Positions 15,001 through 20,488 of a stretch of DNA of 60,539 nt are shown in pieces (the first letter of the stretch is position 1; each line of letters begins with the position of its first letter). The notes under the pieces were generated by a model. The model worked only from the letters and a program-made list of their open reading frames with translations, searched no databases and was not told where the DNA came from. This stretch comes from an uncultured Odoribacter sp. (GTDB taxonomy: Bacteria > Bacteroidota > Bacteroidia > Bacteroidales > Marinifilaceae): positions 1 through 60,539 of the forward strand of contig UQTM01000014.1 in the NCBI GenBank assembly GCA_900544025.1. Reading direction: 5' to 3'. The position numbers were made by a program, and so were the translations under genes.

Positions 15001-17316
15001 GACACGAGAGCACAAACCGGAGAGTTCAACTCTAAATCGGTTTGTGATATTGAAGACCTGACCACCGATTTCGATAGCTGTAAGTTGTGGTGTGTGGTAG
15101 AGAACGGATGCGGATACCGGATTACAGATACCATTTTGATCCGGGTGGTCGATCAGGTAAGGCTGACTGTGGACCGGCCGGTGGCTTATCTGTGTGCAGA
15201 TGCTACCGAGGGAGTGAAAGTAGAGCTGGTTCCGACCAATAGTGCCTGTGTACGTTGGAGTTATAGTTATAGAAAAGAAGGTGAAAAAGACGGTATTTCG
15301 AAAAATGTCTATACGCTGAAAGACAGCTTAACCTTGCCGAGCGAAGGTGTCTATGAGATATACGATTTCTATACCTCGACCGTACCTTGTGTGGCAGAGG
15401 ACACCTTGAAAGTGGTTGTGAAACCGAGAGAACTGTTTTATGCAAGTTTGAGTGCAGAGGGTAGAGATACGGTATGCCGCGGTGAACTTGTCCGCTTAAG
15501 ATTGAAGATCGAGGGAGGAGAGGCTCCGTGGAGGGTGGATATTCGCCGGACGAGCGACCGGAATACAGCTCCGGAATTAGGCGGAACTCCGGTAGAAGTT
15601 TGGAATCGTGATACCGTATTTGAGATGGATGTGGTCGATAATAATTCTTATTATATCGCTTCGGCAACTCAATTTATGGATCCGACGGCTTGTGCGGGAA
15701 AAGTGAAAGGCGACACGATAGATTATGTGATTCAGCAGCCTTATGGAACTTATTTAGGTAAAGCGGCGGGAGGTGCTATGCGCTTTGGGTCTTGCCAGCA
15801 GATTGATTTGGTAACGGAATTGGCTCCTTATCCGGAAGTGCCTGTCGGTAAGTTCTATATCAATGGGGTGCAGAGTACGGATAATCTGCTGAGTGGTGAT
15901 CCGGGAGAATATAAAGTGGTTTATAAGGTTGCGACTTCTGCCGGATGTGCCGATTCTGCCATGGCTGTTATGATTCTCGAACCTTTGCCGACAGGAAGGT
16001 TGAGTATTGAAAAAACAGACCTTTGTGTGAACCAGCGGACGAACTTAATTGCCGAATTTGAAGGAACCGGGAAGATTTCTTACCAAATAAAGAGCTATTC
16101 TTATAATTCTGCCGGAAAACTGATCGGACGTCCGGGGGCATTGTCCGGGGCGACTTCTGACGGTTTTAAAGGATACGAGATCACTTATAGTTCGGGATTG
16201 GCCGATTCGATGCGTGTCTATGAGCTGGCTTCTGTCACCGATATATACGGATGTACTTCCACTCCTGAAAATACCGAAGTGAAACTGATGTTCCGCCGTG
16301 CTCCGTTGTTCCGGGTAACAGCGAGCAATTCAAGTATCGACGGAGGAAAAGAAACTACCATTAAAGATTTGGTGATTCCGGGCTCCGATAAGAGAGTGCG
16401 TTTCACGGTGACTTTGGACAATGGAATCAAGCCGTGGTATTACTTCCTGGCTTATAAGGATTCGGAGGGTAAAGATAAGATCGATAAAGTGCCGGTAGGC
16501 TATGACAATAAAGCGAGCCGGGTGATAACGGCTGCCGGAACATACTTATTTACCGTTTCGGATGAGTACTGTTCTTCAACCTATACGGAAGAGAGAACGA
16601 TCACTTATCTGGATTCCGGATATCTGAAAGTGAAAGTAATGCTTCAGGGAGCTTATAACGAAAGTAAGGGGACCATGGAGAGCGCACTTTGGACAGAGAA
16701 CCTGCTGCCGTTGAAGAAATGGGCGGCATGGCCTGAATTGGGCGATCGGAAAGGTATCGACTGGGTAACCGTGGAATTACGCCGGGACAGTGTGAACGGA
16801 GCTCGTTTTTACAGTGAAGAATTCCTGCTGCTGAACGACGGAAGTGTTGTCGATCGCCATGGACGGGAAACTTTGCCGATTCCGAACGCTGATTTTAAAA
16901 CCTCTTATTATGTGGTGATCAAGCATCGTAACCATTTGTCTATCGGGTCTGCTGCCGGGCTTGTGCTGGCGAGTGAGGCTAAGAATGCGCCGTTGATGGA
17001 CCTGAGGTTGGTGCCGAATGTATATTGCCGTAGCGGCAAGGAAATTACGACTCATTTGCATTACATCGGACAGGTGAATGGAACTGTGGTATGGGGGATG
17101 TATGCGGGTAATGTATTCGGTAACTCATTGATTTCTGTAAATAATGCAAACGAAGGTATCTTACGCGAAAAACTGGTACCGGCATACTATAAAGAAGACG
17201 TTAATTTCGATGGTAAAGTAACAATACCGGAGGATTTGAAAGCTCCGACAGGAACGAAAGACGACGTTTCCATTATGTATCAGAACCGGGATAAGTATTC
17301 GGAAATAGTAGAATGA
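1..17316 (+). CDS. Giant Ig-like repeat surface adhesin, 5'-truncated
   Basis: The reading frame is open from base 1, so the true start and signal peptide lie upstream; 5771 residues are visible. Layout, counted from base 1: residues about 1-1545 are composite repeats of about 275 residues, each with an Ig domain carrying the D-x-G-x-Y-x-C signature, a PKD-like part and a closing GG-x-x-DG-F/Y motif. Residues about 1545-2120 are I-set-like Ig domains. Residues about 2130-4510 are some 24 copies of a roughly 93-residue repeat starting near a Cys (often Y-C-x-G). More Ig-like domains follow, then a C-terminal module (5540-5771) shared with two downstream proteins. No type A or type B T9SS sorting domain is recognisable. 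Family knowledge suggests a secreted or cell-surface adhesin; the ligand is unknown. A strong promoter separates it from the next gene. Confidence 0.88.
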   Translation, partial: GYLLTLKGKDADKNSPLTKYRWEGSGIVGTNEAADLQVKLGVNSYYKLVVSVDGCADSAEINIPTLIYSVDIASQIILPQPANEVSFVAAKPEDGVLTWYPNGDAARMKETGTDAAALLDILAGDTAVVVKMQKSGCEYYDTCRVLIREFRPSADEDALDDGFAISLPILRVTATDPRVCLGQDITLSVYDLGYDNYKYEWRKVQAPNDITGLSDSISYTIFRADASDAGKYYCVATDPENPGVLIYSDTLNLSLTTGPLAEIARDYVSLCYGDIVEIKSLTSYVGSGTSSDPSVADVLVWEGPGILEGQGTNSIKVRVGDVARYKLTASKNGGCWSMDTISYPVVKPEIRIVPQVTFMYESGEVKLTAQTNTSSVEWSQNGSLSAQTGTTVSMNFSEDGFISVIATQGACVAKDTAYVFMKHLDSYNGGENDGFIISRPYLVIPSELKNIYACPDTLLTFRVIHPEFPNYKYQWWKVVNGSDPVMIYEGAAYTFNVKDSDGGRYYCTAVDSDAPDGQHPYIYSDTLYLQVNNGPVAEIAYDKLETCFGGMLSLDASASANGVGGVITYHWTGEGIQSGADQARVEVSPEGETVYTVRVSNSTCSDTASVTVKVVHPKIEIPSRIHLAAPDNAYALEATIPDGISVEWSFRPDATGTSVPGNGPLLNVTGDGWAIAKSSTGDGCTGYDSCRIYVKNPVAFNGGNDDGFSLLEVSTRVWLEPQQEVLELCLNQELELTAMVSGLSRYAYSWHRVESDTESGVGAELGTEEILRIDHVAREQEGHYYCIVTDIEDIAHDGTKKEYYSDTVRLDIKDGPIANIRRLDGSDSWSACVGSSIELVGELKNSGFVGGAISYDWSKSQDYFEETNDPQIITASPRGNGRYALTVSDSKSKCSDTYEIRFEMRSPVVKVPETYQFAKPGTQEISAIVEGEGKFTWYRRIYNDGNAFDTKNPVSVQFQQDETIIVRFEQDGCFGFDTTQIFVKNQGTFTGGEEDGFVASTLPLKAWVTQKTQEVCRGGEIEIPLYVADVGRVLRYKWYKVGDLSHTVLSEERTLVLRANQMSDGGEYYCVVADPAIADINQKTVHSDTATVTMINGPLAKISKPTANELKGIFCRGSEITISAAATEDSKVNSNDTYIYEWFGENISYSAYDYEVSARMGNSGRYIVKASLGECFTYDTVNLNIYEPKVDIQSVIFLSKEDDIMLSVKNPDKNTIRWSFYYEQMTDPILQKVGDTLNAHVLDDAYVIVECIESQCSGFDTCRIFVKDVRSFTGGEEDGFMSKGSGFYYKPIEYTDEVCEGNVATLYVPVVGDDFYRYKWTKVGDESRKLPESALCKFESVTKEDEGYYYCTITDVNSNRSLITDRVYLSVKEMPKSSILVDDREVCFGETITLKADQSFLKDDVQYSYLWSGKGVSTRIMPETQVKVEEDGVYQLFVSDGDCYVADTISLKALKTQLDVETVHHVMKGSGLTVWGSVNGDSSVLLTWEVGANMYRNVNPLVLSATTLTRSVPFTVSTTGKCSVEREGNIYLRDLTPYAGGNDDGYVLPNDLPQLLNQSDELLGCDTTAAVLWVTAIETDDLRYRWQKYAEAPLSKWVDMTPVVGKDNVTGCDSARLKFTSIETEDEGRYRCKLSNTYGYTFSREVRLVKGGKPKVTDLSVNKAVCEGKEFRFVTSVSIPNGGTESGTGLVWRWYYSKDGLNFTQKLPEQDYANPYYVVEKSKEADEGYYMVEATNYCGSSYDTTFQEIWEAPSFVQQPENKYICNGGIAELTTEVKGGGTYGYEIWQVEVDKNGNYVSDIRCIQSKLSSPTFTIDPVESSYNGYYVWRAYNECATTQSKTFRLIVEDEIIPIFETVDTVVCAGTNQNLVLLANNNIQNPTTTLKYAWKKDGVDLPTTTTRHTISRVMPADAGVYICYARHACDWKEIKQFKVGIKELPKIILPISLKPDYCEGTEHVEMLIDYTSDAGEVGCTWVHNGVDIVDNGHFSGSRTPKFVIDTLVASDAGRYYVKLKNECGTLASEAVNLKIKLPAVITTPLDSVALCVGSSLTLNVKATGEAPIIYYWMKDGVRIPGAASSSLALNNVSYNDAGVYRLVAQNECNIKSTPYTESKVSVITPKIYNLQGGGAYCADDFREITLSGFEKGVVYTLKRRQRLDETNYVTLKTVDGDTVSTRVLTFGNWGTGYYHVEAAARKGSVSCGAQMNGEIYIYQNPTPKQFDFYVSDPMCTGEKAGTLTLSGSEKNTDILYTLQIYNERYGGWSATPNKLVGTGEPMVWPNLREGVYRLIAENIESGCAVQIGDNDTIVERPYPEAYSLFAVDGDTTACYGMESDVILQLSDSEKTCSYTLYRDGVSTERTVSGNLISWDKVTGGTYTVRARTNYGCEKDMGDVVVTDLPQLKQWLLDGGIVYCEGQAGEEHNIILGGSTPGIRYDFYALSSSEPLASDFGNGEQLVWKVNLDKDETYYVVAEDTVEHCIQVMADSVSIEANHLRLDVIPEKTINASTVTNLEVNIYNAIGNPVVTWEPSAKIDFVDPITHTATTKILNKGELFIVHVEDQFCAKDTAIKVLVEGEPLDAEIRASNCYTPIDTLFLCRGENVELCSFISGGGATYQFKWTDDYYTDSIPVPHKSKISYTRKENTDGFVVLHVISVINGPTGPTVLQAEDTVWIAVRERPDIFLANAALDCVVPGADTAIVLTATEPGVGYRLDYRPVQTVAYVKKDSITGDGGKGRFDIPAYSVADHSGYYRIIATKVYDDAVCETRSEAIQLQRSPERQIVSSGGITTYCQGERKDTIYIDRTEADVTYRLLRDRNVQIEQKTGNDGKLSFIGEYGTGSYQVVAMLGRCIDTMANRVDIESMPRPVIDRIEGIKDYCVSDVAKGIKVVFPSPRPTIRYRIYKEGFFKEVDEDYGGYEELELLVKASDELVDLTGNYFVEAYDPANHCTDTVKGLVVTPDPGPLKMDRYEFVYCDNLSGIDGRNILITGADSLIHYELHGPDGVKIGDFDRVKKDTICYHGTLSVLGAATATEYHVYANAGGCSKVMISFTVKTSIAPKEFDLVGNKLGCVGYPHTMGIKVPAMNVDYYLYKEGEDTYLSKKRAESGDMELIFGQWDELGTYYVIAENEAQCTRRLSQEYVIRELPDFFKIYTPGNTAYCEGDRGVQLGITGTQNGVTYFLQKEDTIEGRAVYQDVKGVEVVGTGSSATLFAGYYKVGKYRIRTDYCDLLMQDTLQVTEKPLPALLSAGYNGMACVDSTMNIFVSDPEVGTNYTLYYEGVPAGFATLPGNGEVKWDIPVAADGIYTVLAERDGCTLVMNDSIRPGAVAEIGNLEGIVTNKCFMDKSDLYLEDWESGAEYRLYSKTDTVVYVGKEVGGNIVFTGVNAGFDYYVSATNKSCTAEKGVFDFPGIALPELKESDWAVMDCRDDGQAMIELKNLKSDYEYTLTQKEAMKDFVINSFAGDTIVEKLGNGTYAFVAYDPITTCTSLPLETTVRGGVPDESIVSPLEYCQGVDGVRIELSAQTYGIAYSLKNLEDGSVVDRDPENKVFSKMLPAGRYELYRERVGLWGGCWASDTFTVKEYPYPSKTILNLELPEGALCEAGNNAIVIHESEENVHYILQNAVTKANIDTIYGNGGSIVFADRKPAGSYNIVMRYQGLCERTYFKTIQVSGVPPQATASDCEYCYDASGSDADGCAMTISGLDPTAQYILYTREGNPVDTLYGTNAGFFDVMPEGDYYVTGTYEGTKCSDIVAAMSVHKLTQPKVFPVTNANGGGDCAGSVDVALMNGCEGDSVKYYLYLNDFYKVEGPVTSDGSTVRFSTFRTPGTYKVFATKGVDEKCGAWMEGQVVLYARPANAELTVHGYNCSESTSGEVSITARKTELSWLYYISDGTHESELKEGIPNAELSWNRIDGKPLKTGRYILYAKNACDSVIAMDTAQVYDAAAPQNFKLKKFKEGVYCDGNDGYRCVLDGSEKGVTYTLQYREEKWTAEGTGSGELYLANVVIPSASGLCTVYATVDSSQCMYAIDTLTIRKDFYTDHPGFDTKSVCGGEGSSITIRLTKPRVPYMDYYLLVNGHAVDTIFGDNMDWLDRAFDPQSELGCYSVYVTSKTGQCDTVYPAPCLSAAPEERYLKAGWNGELCEGSSRELVLENPQPGVTYVLKRNGESIFNGVNGSADTLVLGTVSQVGQYTVVATVTDECTAYMPDTVDVKMLPLPELHVNKEYTCLEGDKVEIIVQRPTSPQVYYQIKGLTTPGGTYKQADGDAVSLGSYGKGVYEISTFDIGDNFVCVATDTVTVNEVGIEKFKLEVIGDEYMCEANECRTLKLSGSEKETYYELFRTSGKDTVFIASAAGTGKAINFKDQCDTGYYFVIATKDVIDPATSEVITSKVQMGAAVHLYVASKIEKYMLSSTVNGYCYFEADGRTPATPSGSITLQGSQSDAITYKLYRNGNYVPTKDLSGTSGGSLRWSGLEGKRCDGNSDVGNVYTVIATDGRCEVEMSGRINIMAVDKPIPNRPTISFSSCTGERAPMVANASGCMLNYEWRFNGEVVGNSVSYIIDSLRMEDMGIYECTISNYCGQVDITPIKVDVREVVRIPQKMEDKMICGSGAEKVELVSSAVGENYYWYRPGHEGDTISKSAICTLNNVDEVEDAGDYICCTWNSCGALYDTIRLEFNRVPEVTGYVAKTDTLCVGSEYSIHLQSRDTLYWYCNDNLIEGKHDKWLKFDSIVPANAGKYKVVAKNACNSKEFNIRELYIDDTLRVVSAPALEQHYCQSEPLQLEIVLKDGTKTYPDRVTYTWRKRNLVVQPEAGKPYAYNGGTASVRDDGAWFEVTYSNKCTSGSATHNVYVDKKISLASFAKDSVVSVCAAQGETDILIVDDAQRENPEYNNYQWFRRNADGTTTLVGETDTLKVLKRVSNSGKYYCALDNTCGSAISGDVDLRIDSMPIIKKQPMAQPQYCANMPLGTVTTEASGGDLIYSWYARKKNSGDNQLVAYLDTRAQTGEFNSKSVCDIEDLTTDFDSCKLWCVVENGCGYRITDTILIRVVDQVRLTVDRPVAYLCADATEGVKVELVPTNSACVRWSYSYRKEGEKDGISKNVYTLKDSLTLPSEGVYEIYDFYTSTVPCVAEDTLKVVVKPRELFYASLSAEGRDTVCRGELVRLRLKIEGGEAPWRVDIRRTSDRNTAPELGGTPVEVWNRDTVFEMDVVDNNSYYIASATQFMDPTACAGKVKGDTIDYVIQQPYGTYLGKAAGGAMRFGSCQQIDLVTELAPYPEVPVGKFYINGVQSTDNLLSGDPGEYKVVYKVATSAGCADSAMAVMILEPLPTGRLSIEKTDLCVNQRTNLIAEFEGTGKISYQIKSYSYNSAGKLIGRPGALSGATSDGFKGYEITYSSGLADSMRVYELASVTDIYGCTSTPENTEVKLMFRRAPLFRVTASNSSIDGGKETTIKDLVIPGSDKRVRFTVTLDNGIKPWYYFLAYKDSEGKDKIDKVPVGYDNKASRVITAAGTYLFTVSDEYCSSTYTEERTITYLDSGYLKVKVMLQGAYNESKGTMESALWTENLLPLKKWAAWPELGDRKGIDWVTVELRRDSVNGARFYSEEFLLLNDGSVVDRHGRETLPIPNADFKTSYYVVIKHRNHLSIGSAAGLVLASEAKNAPLMDLRLVPNVYCRSGKEITTHLHYIGQVNGTVVWGMYAGNVFGNSLISVNNANEGILREKLVPAYYKEDVNFDGKVTIPEDLKAPTGTKDDVSIMYQNRDKYSEIVE
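463..4637 (+). repeat. Tandem ~275-residue composite Ig repeats with GG-x-x-DG-F caps
   Basis: Within the first giant gene, the cap motif (GG, two mostly acidic or Asn residues, DG, then F or Y) recurs near bases 1279, 2098, 2965, 3814 and 4611; a degenerate copy lies near 463. Spacing is about 800-870 bases. Each unit repeats the order Ig domain with Y-Y-C, a GP-x-A-x-I linker, a PKD-like domain, then a Cys-x-x-x-DT-C-R/Q-I-x-V-K strand before the cap. Copies are diverged in DNA, so this is an old duplication. Confidence 0.8.
6388..13530 (+). repeat. Array of ~24 Cys-x-G / Y-x-L / G-x-Y-x-V-x-A repeats
   Basis: By eye I count about 24 units of roughly 90-95 residues in the first giant gene. 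Each has a Cys near its start (often Y-C-x-G), then a strand like I-x-L-x-G-S/T, then V-x-Y-x-L, a short G-x-G turn, G-x-Y-x-V-x-A, and a second Cys often followed by a Met. The array is interrupted at about 7490-8050 by two PKD-like domains. The same unit forms an array in the 3902-residue paralogue. I cannot assign it to a named domain family. Confidence 0.72.
16618..17313 (+). other. Shared C-terminal module, copy 1
   Basis: The last 232 residues of the first giant match the ends of the 3902- and 815-residue proteins. Conserved landmarks are I-D-W-V-x-V-E-L-R near base 16755, L-x-N-D-G-S-V-V near 16835, H-R-N-H-L near 16924, then one calcium-loop-like D-V-N-F-D-G segment near 17206 and a final N-R-D-K-Y-S-E-I. 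I recall similar modules ending many Bacteroidota secreted proteins, but not a named sorting signal. Confidence 0.68.
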
Positions 17317-17326
17317 TAAATTATGT

Positions 17327-17357
17327 TTTGAAAATTCTGTTAATTTGTGTACCTTTG
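17327..17357 (+). promoter_or_regulatory. Bacteroidota-type promoter for the SUMF-FISUMP gene
   Basis: A TTTG -33 element (17327-17330) and a perfect TAnnTTTG -7 element, TACCTTTG (17350-17357), are separated by 19 bases, the preferred spacing for the Bacteroidota primary sigma factor. Transcription should start a few bases downstream, leaving a 5' leader of about 35 bases before the ATG at 17397. Confidence 0.68.
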
Positions 17358-17396
17358 TTGCAAGTGTATTCAGTTGTGTGAAAAAAAATAAAAATT

Positions 17397-20300
17397 ATGA
17401 CGCGGATATTCGTTTCTATCGTCTTTGTAATTGGCTTATTCCTGCAAACTTCCGCCAATGATGTACGCATTCGTGGCGAGGCTAAGGTTCAGGCATTAAC
17501 GGAAACAACCGCATTGATCACTTTTCCGTTAGGCTGGGAGCATTCCTGGCGCGATCCGGAAAGTTGGGATGCTGTCTATTTGTTTGTGAAATATAGGAGG
17601 GTAGGTGTAAACGAGCCCTGGCATCATGCTTATCTGAAAAATTCGGGACACCGTGCCGCCGGGGGAGAAAATGTTCCGGCAATGGAGTTTTTGCCGGTTA
17701 CTACGGTCGAATGGAATGCATTGAGATACGATACGCTTTATTTTGGGAATTACGGACAAACCCCCATGAATGCCGATCCTGTTGTGCCGGGTGTGTTTAT
17801 ATACAGAAGGGCGCCGGGGAGCGGAGATATCGAGATTAACCGGGTTTCTTTGGAATGGGATTTCAAAATGGGCGATCTCAGCTTGTATTACGATGTGACG
17901 GCGGACGATATCCGGCAGGGAAAGATCGAAGTGTCTGTTCAGGCGGTGGAAATGGTATATGTCCCTAACGGTCCTTATTATTTAGGAGACCGTATTTCCG
18001 GTTATTCTTTCGTATCGGAAGAATGTGATGCTGCATTTTATATGGATACGGACGACAGTGTGCGCGTATATACGATGGGATTGACGGCGAGCACACCCTC
18101 CGGGTGGAAGAATAATTGGGTGGTGCCGAAATTGTTCCCCACGGGATATACGGGTTTTTATACCATGAAATACGAAGTTTCACAGGAACAGTATGTGAAT
18201 TTTCTGAATCGGCTCACCTATGCGGACCAGAAAAAAAGGATAGGCAATAATCTGGATCAGATGGTTGCCGGGGATTTTGCTTTTGGGGCTAAAAGTGCTC
18301 CTAATTTCCGGAATGGAATCGTTTTACAGGAACGTTTCGCTACAAACGACTCTGCGGTGATTTTCGGATTCGACCTGAACGGGGATAACCCGATCAACGA
18401 TGAGGACGACGGAAAAAGCATCGCTTGTAATTATCTCACTCCTGAGGATGTGCAGGCATATACGGATTGGGCGGGATTGAGGCCTAACAGCGAAATGGAG
18501 TATGAAAAAGGATGCCGTCAGCGGAATCCGGCCGTAGCGTCGAATTCCCGTTCATTTGCATGGGGAACTCCCACTTTCGAATCGCTGAAAGTATGGAATA
18601 GCTCTACAATGGCAAACGACAATGCAGAAAATGAACAGGTTTTATTTCCGACGACAGCGCCCAAAGGGAGAATGAACGGGCCTAAAGTTCATAATCTGGG
18701 ACCGGTGAAATGCGGTGCGTTCGCATCGGAAAGTTCCGACATATATGTGTCGGGGGCTTCGCGTTGGGGATTGATGGAAATGACGGGCAATCTGGCCGAA
18801 ATATATTATAACGCGCTGGACGGAAAAGATTTCAACGGAGAAGTGTTCGGCGACGGAAATATCTGGTCGTCGGTTGCTTCGTGGAGAGCGGATTCTACGA
18901 TTCATCTGTACCACGAGCCTGTCGTTTGTTGCGGAAAAGGTTATATATATGCCTCCCAAACATTAGACTTACCTACGATCAGTAAGAAAAACAACCCGAT
19001 GAAAGCTGTGGTACAATATCGGCAGGCTTACGATTTTGGAGAATATCACTGTGGCTGGGTTTCGATCGATGTGGATGTGACTTTTCCCTGGCCGGTATTG
19101 GAATGGCCTGCCGAAAAAGAAAATTTCATGTTGAGAGGCGGATCGTTCGCTACTGAGGCCGGAAGTACGGGTTCCGGTGAGATCGTGGCCGATAAGATGG
19201 CTGTATCTTACCGGGGGGATACGATATATCAAAAAATTGCGGATAGCGAAACACGCCTTCACTATGTGGGCTTTAGGGCTGGACGTTCTGTTCCGATGAA
19301 GTCTATATTGACGGGAGTGATTGCTTGCGAAAATATGCAGAATCGGGATACATCGGTCATCTGTACGACTCATCCTTATACCATTTCAGAAATCGAAAAT
19401 GGAGACGACACTCCTGCCACGACCATATATGTCTGGGAAATGAACAATGCGGGTAAAGGCTGGGAAACTATGGCAAACAGCAATACCCAGAATTTAACGA
19501 TAACCGAATGTCTCGTGGATACGGTTTTAAGACACGAATACAAGTTCAGGCGGCAAAGTATAGCTTCCCATGCTCAATCTTATGGAAATGAAGTAACGGT
19601 GATTGTGCCGGGCTATAAGATCAATGGAGGGCAGGGAAGTTTGCAGATAGGTTCATTCGATTCGTCCATAGAACTGACTACCTTATTGGGTGCTGCGGGA
19701 GATGTAAAAGTGGATTGGCGTTTCAATGCTTCCGATGCCTGGACGAATTTAGACAACCAGATAGGAGTGACAGACAGCAAGGTATATCTGAACCGGAGCG
19801 ATTTTGTCTCTAAAATCCCGATGAACGACGGTGGTGTTTGCCGGATTCTGGTAACCGTGACGCTCGACGGATGTGTGTTTACGAAAGAACTGGAACTGGT
19901 GATCAAGACAGCCGCTTCTGCTTGTCCTTCTTCGGTGGCGGATGCTGACGGCCGCACTTATCCTGTCGTGCAGATCGGTGGAATGTGCTTAATGAAAGAA
20001 GATTTAAAAGTATCTGTGGACGGTGCATCTACAGGCGGGTTATATACCTGGGCGCAAATCGAAGCGAAAGGAGACGCTTTATGTCCGGAGGGGTTCCATA
20101 TCGTTACTCAGCAGGAGTGGGATTACTTATGGATGCAGAGTGCCGTATATGGAGAAAATGCCACTTGTGAGGTGGGGAGAGTCGATTACATTTCGAGTAG
20201 CGATCCGTTTGGCTGTATGTGGGGATGGGGACTTTTCGATCCGGGGATCGACGTATTCCTGAATAATATCGGATTTAATACGGGGTACTTCAACAGTACG

Positions 20301-20474
20301 CGTAAAATATATGAGGGATGGTGGGCTGCAGGACCGATCGGAAAATATGTAAGAATCGATTATGATGTAAACGATCATGATTATGGTTGTTTCTCCACAT
20401 TTGCCGACGATAGCGATGTACAGAGCGGAATTTATAACAGTGGCGGGCGTCCTGTGCGGTGTATTAAAAAATAA
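17397..20474 (+). CDS. Secreted FGE/SUMF-fold protein with C-terminal FISUMP domain
   Basis: 1025 residues. A signal peptide ends near T-S-A/N-D at residue 20-21. Residues about 25-180 form a beta-rich N-terminal region typical of Bacteroidota SUMF proteins near PorP genes. Residues about 186-635 are a formylglycine-generating-enzyme (sulfatase-modifying factor) fold, seen from M-V-Y-V-P-N-G, E-V-S-Q-E-Q-Y, M-E-M-T-G-N-L-A-E, L-R-G-G-S-F and V-G-F-R-A-G-R. The segment after R-G-G-S-F, where the family's catalytic Cys pair should sit, contains no Cys, so a non-catalytic, GldJ/GldK-like structural role is more likely than enzymatic activity. An Ig-like linker follows. Residues about 842-1025 match the Fibrobacter succinogenes major paralogous domain, with C-P-E-G-F-H and a final G-R-P-V-R-C-I-K-K. 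It lies 14 bases upstream of the next gene, probably co-transcribed. Confidence 0.85.
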   Translation: MTRIFVSIVFVIGLFLQTSANDVRIRGEAKVQALTETTALITFPLGWEHSWRDPESWDAVYLFVKYRRVGVNEPWHHAYLKNSGHRAAGGENVPAMEFLPVTTVEWNALRYDTLYFGNYGQTPMNADPVVPGVFIYRRAPGSGDIEINRVSLEWDFKMGDLSLYYDVTADDIRQGKIEVSVQAVEMVYVPNGPYYLGDRISGYSFVSEECDAAFYMDTDDSVRVYTMGLTASTPSGWKNNWVVPKLFPTGYTGFYTMKYEVSQEQYVNFLNRLTYADQKKRIGNNLDQMVAGDFAFGAKSAPNFRNGIVLQERFATNDSAVIFGFDLNGDNPINDEDDGKSIACNYLTPEDVQAYTDWAGLRPNSEMEYEKGCRQRNPAVASNSRSFAWGTPTFESLKVWNSSTMANDNAENEQVLFPTTAPKGRMNGPKVHNLGPVKCGAFASESSDIYVSGASRWGLMEMTGNLAEIYYNALDGKDFNGEVFGDGNIWSSVASWRADSTIHLYHEPVVCCGKGYIYASQTLDLPTISKKNNPMKAVVQYRQAYDFGEYHCGWVSIDVDVTFPWPVLEWPAEKENFMLRGGSFATEAGSTGSGEIVADKMAVSYRGDTIYQKIADSETRLHYVGFRAGRSVPMKSILTGVIACENMQNRDTSVICTTHPYTISEIENGDDTPATTIYVWEMNNAGKGWETMANSNTQNLTITECLVDTVLRHEYKFRRQSIASHAQSYGNEVTVIVPGYKINGGQGSLQIGSFDSSIELTTLLGAAGDVKVDWRFNASDAWTNLDNQIGVTDSKVYLNRSDFVSKIPMNDGGVCRILVTVTLDGCVFTKELELVIKTAASACPSSVADADGRTYPVVQIGGMCLMKEDLKVSVDGASTGGLYTWAQIEAKGDALCPEGFHIVTQQEWDYLWMQSAVYGENATCEVGRVDYISSSDPFGCMWGWGLFDPGIDVFLNNIGFNTGYFNSTRKIYEGWWAAGPIGKYVRIDYDVNDHDYGCFSTFADDSDVQSGIYNSGGRPVRCIKK

Positions 20475-20488
20475 TGAATAAAATATAA

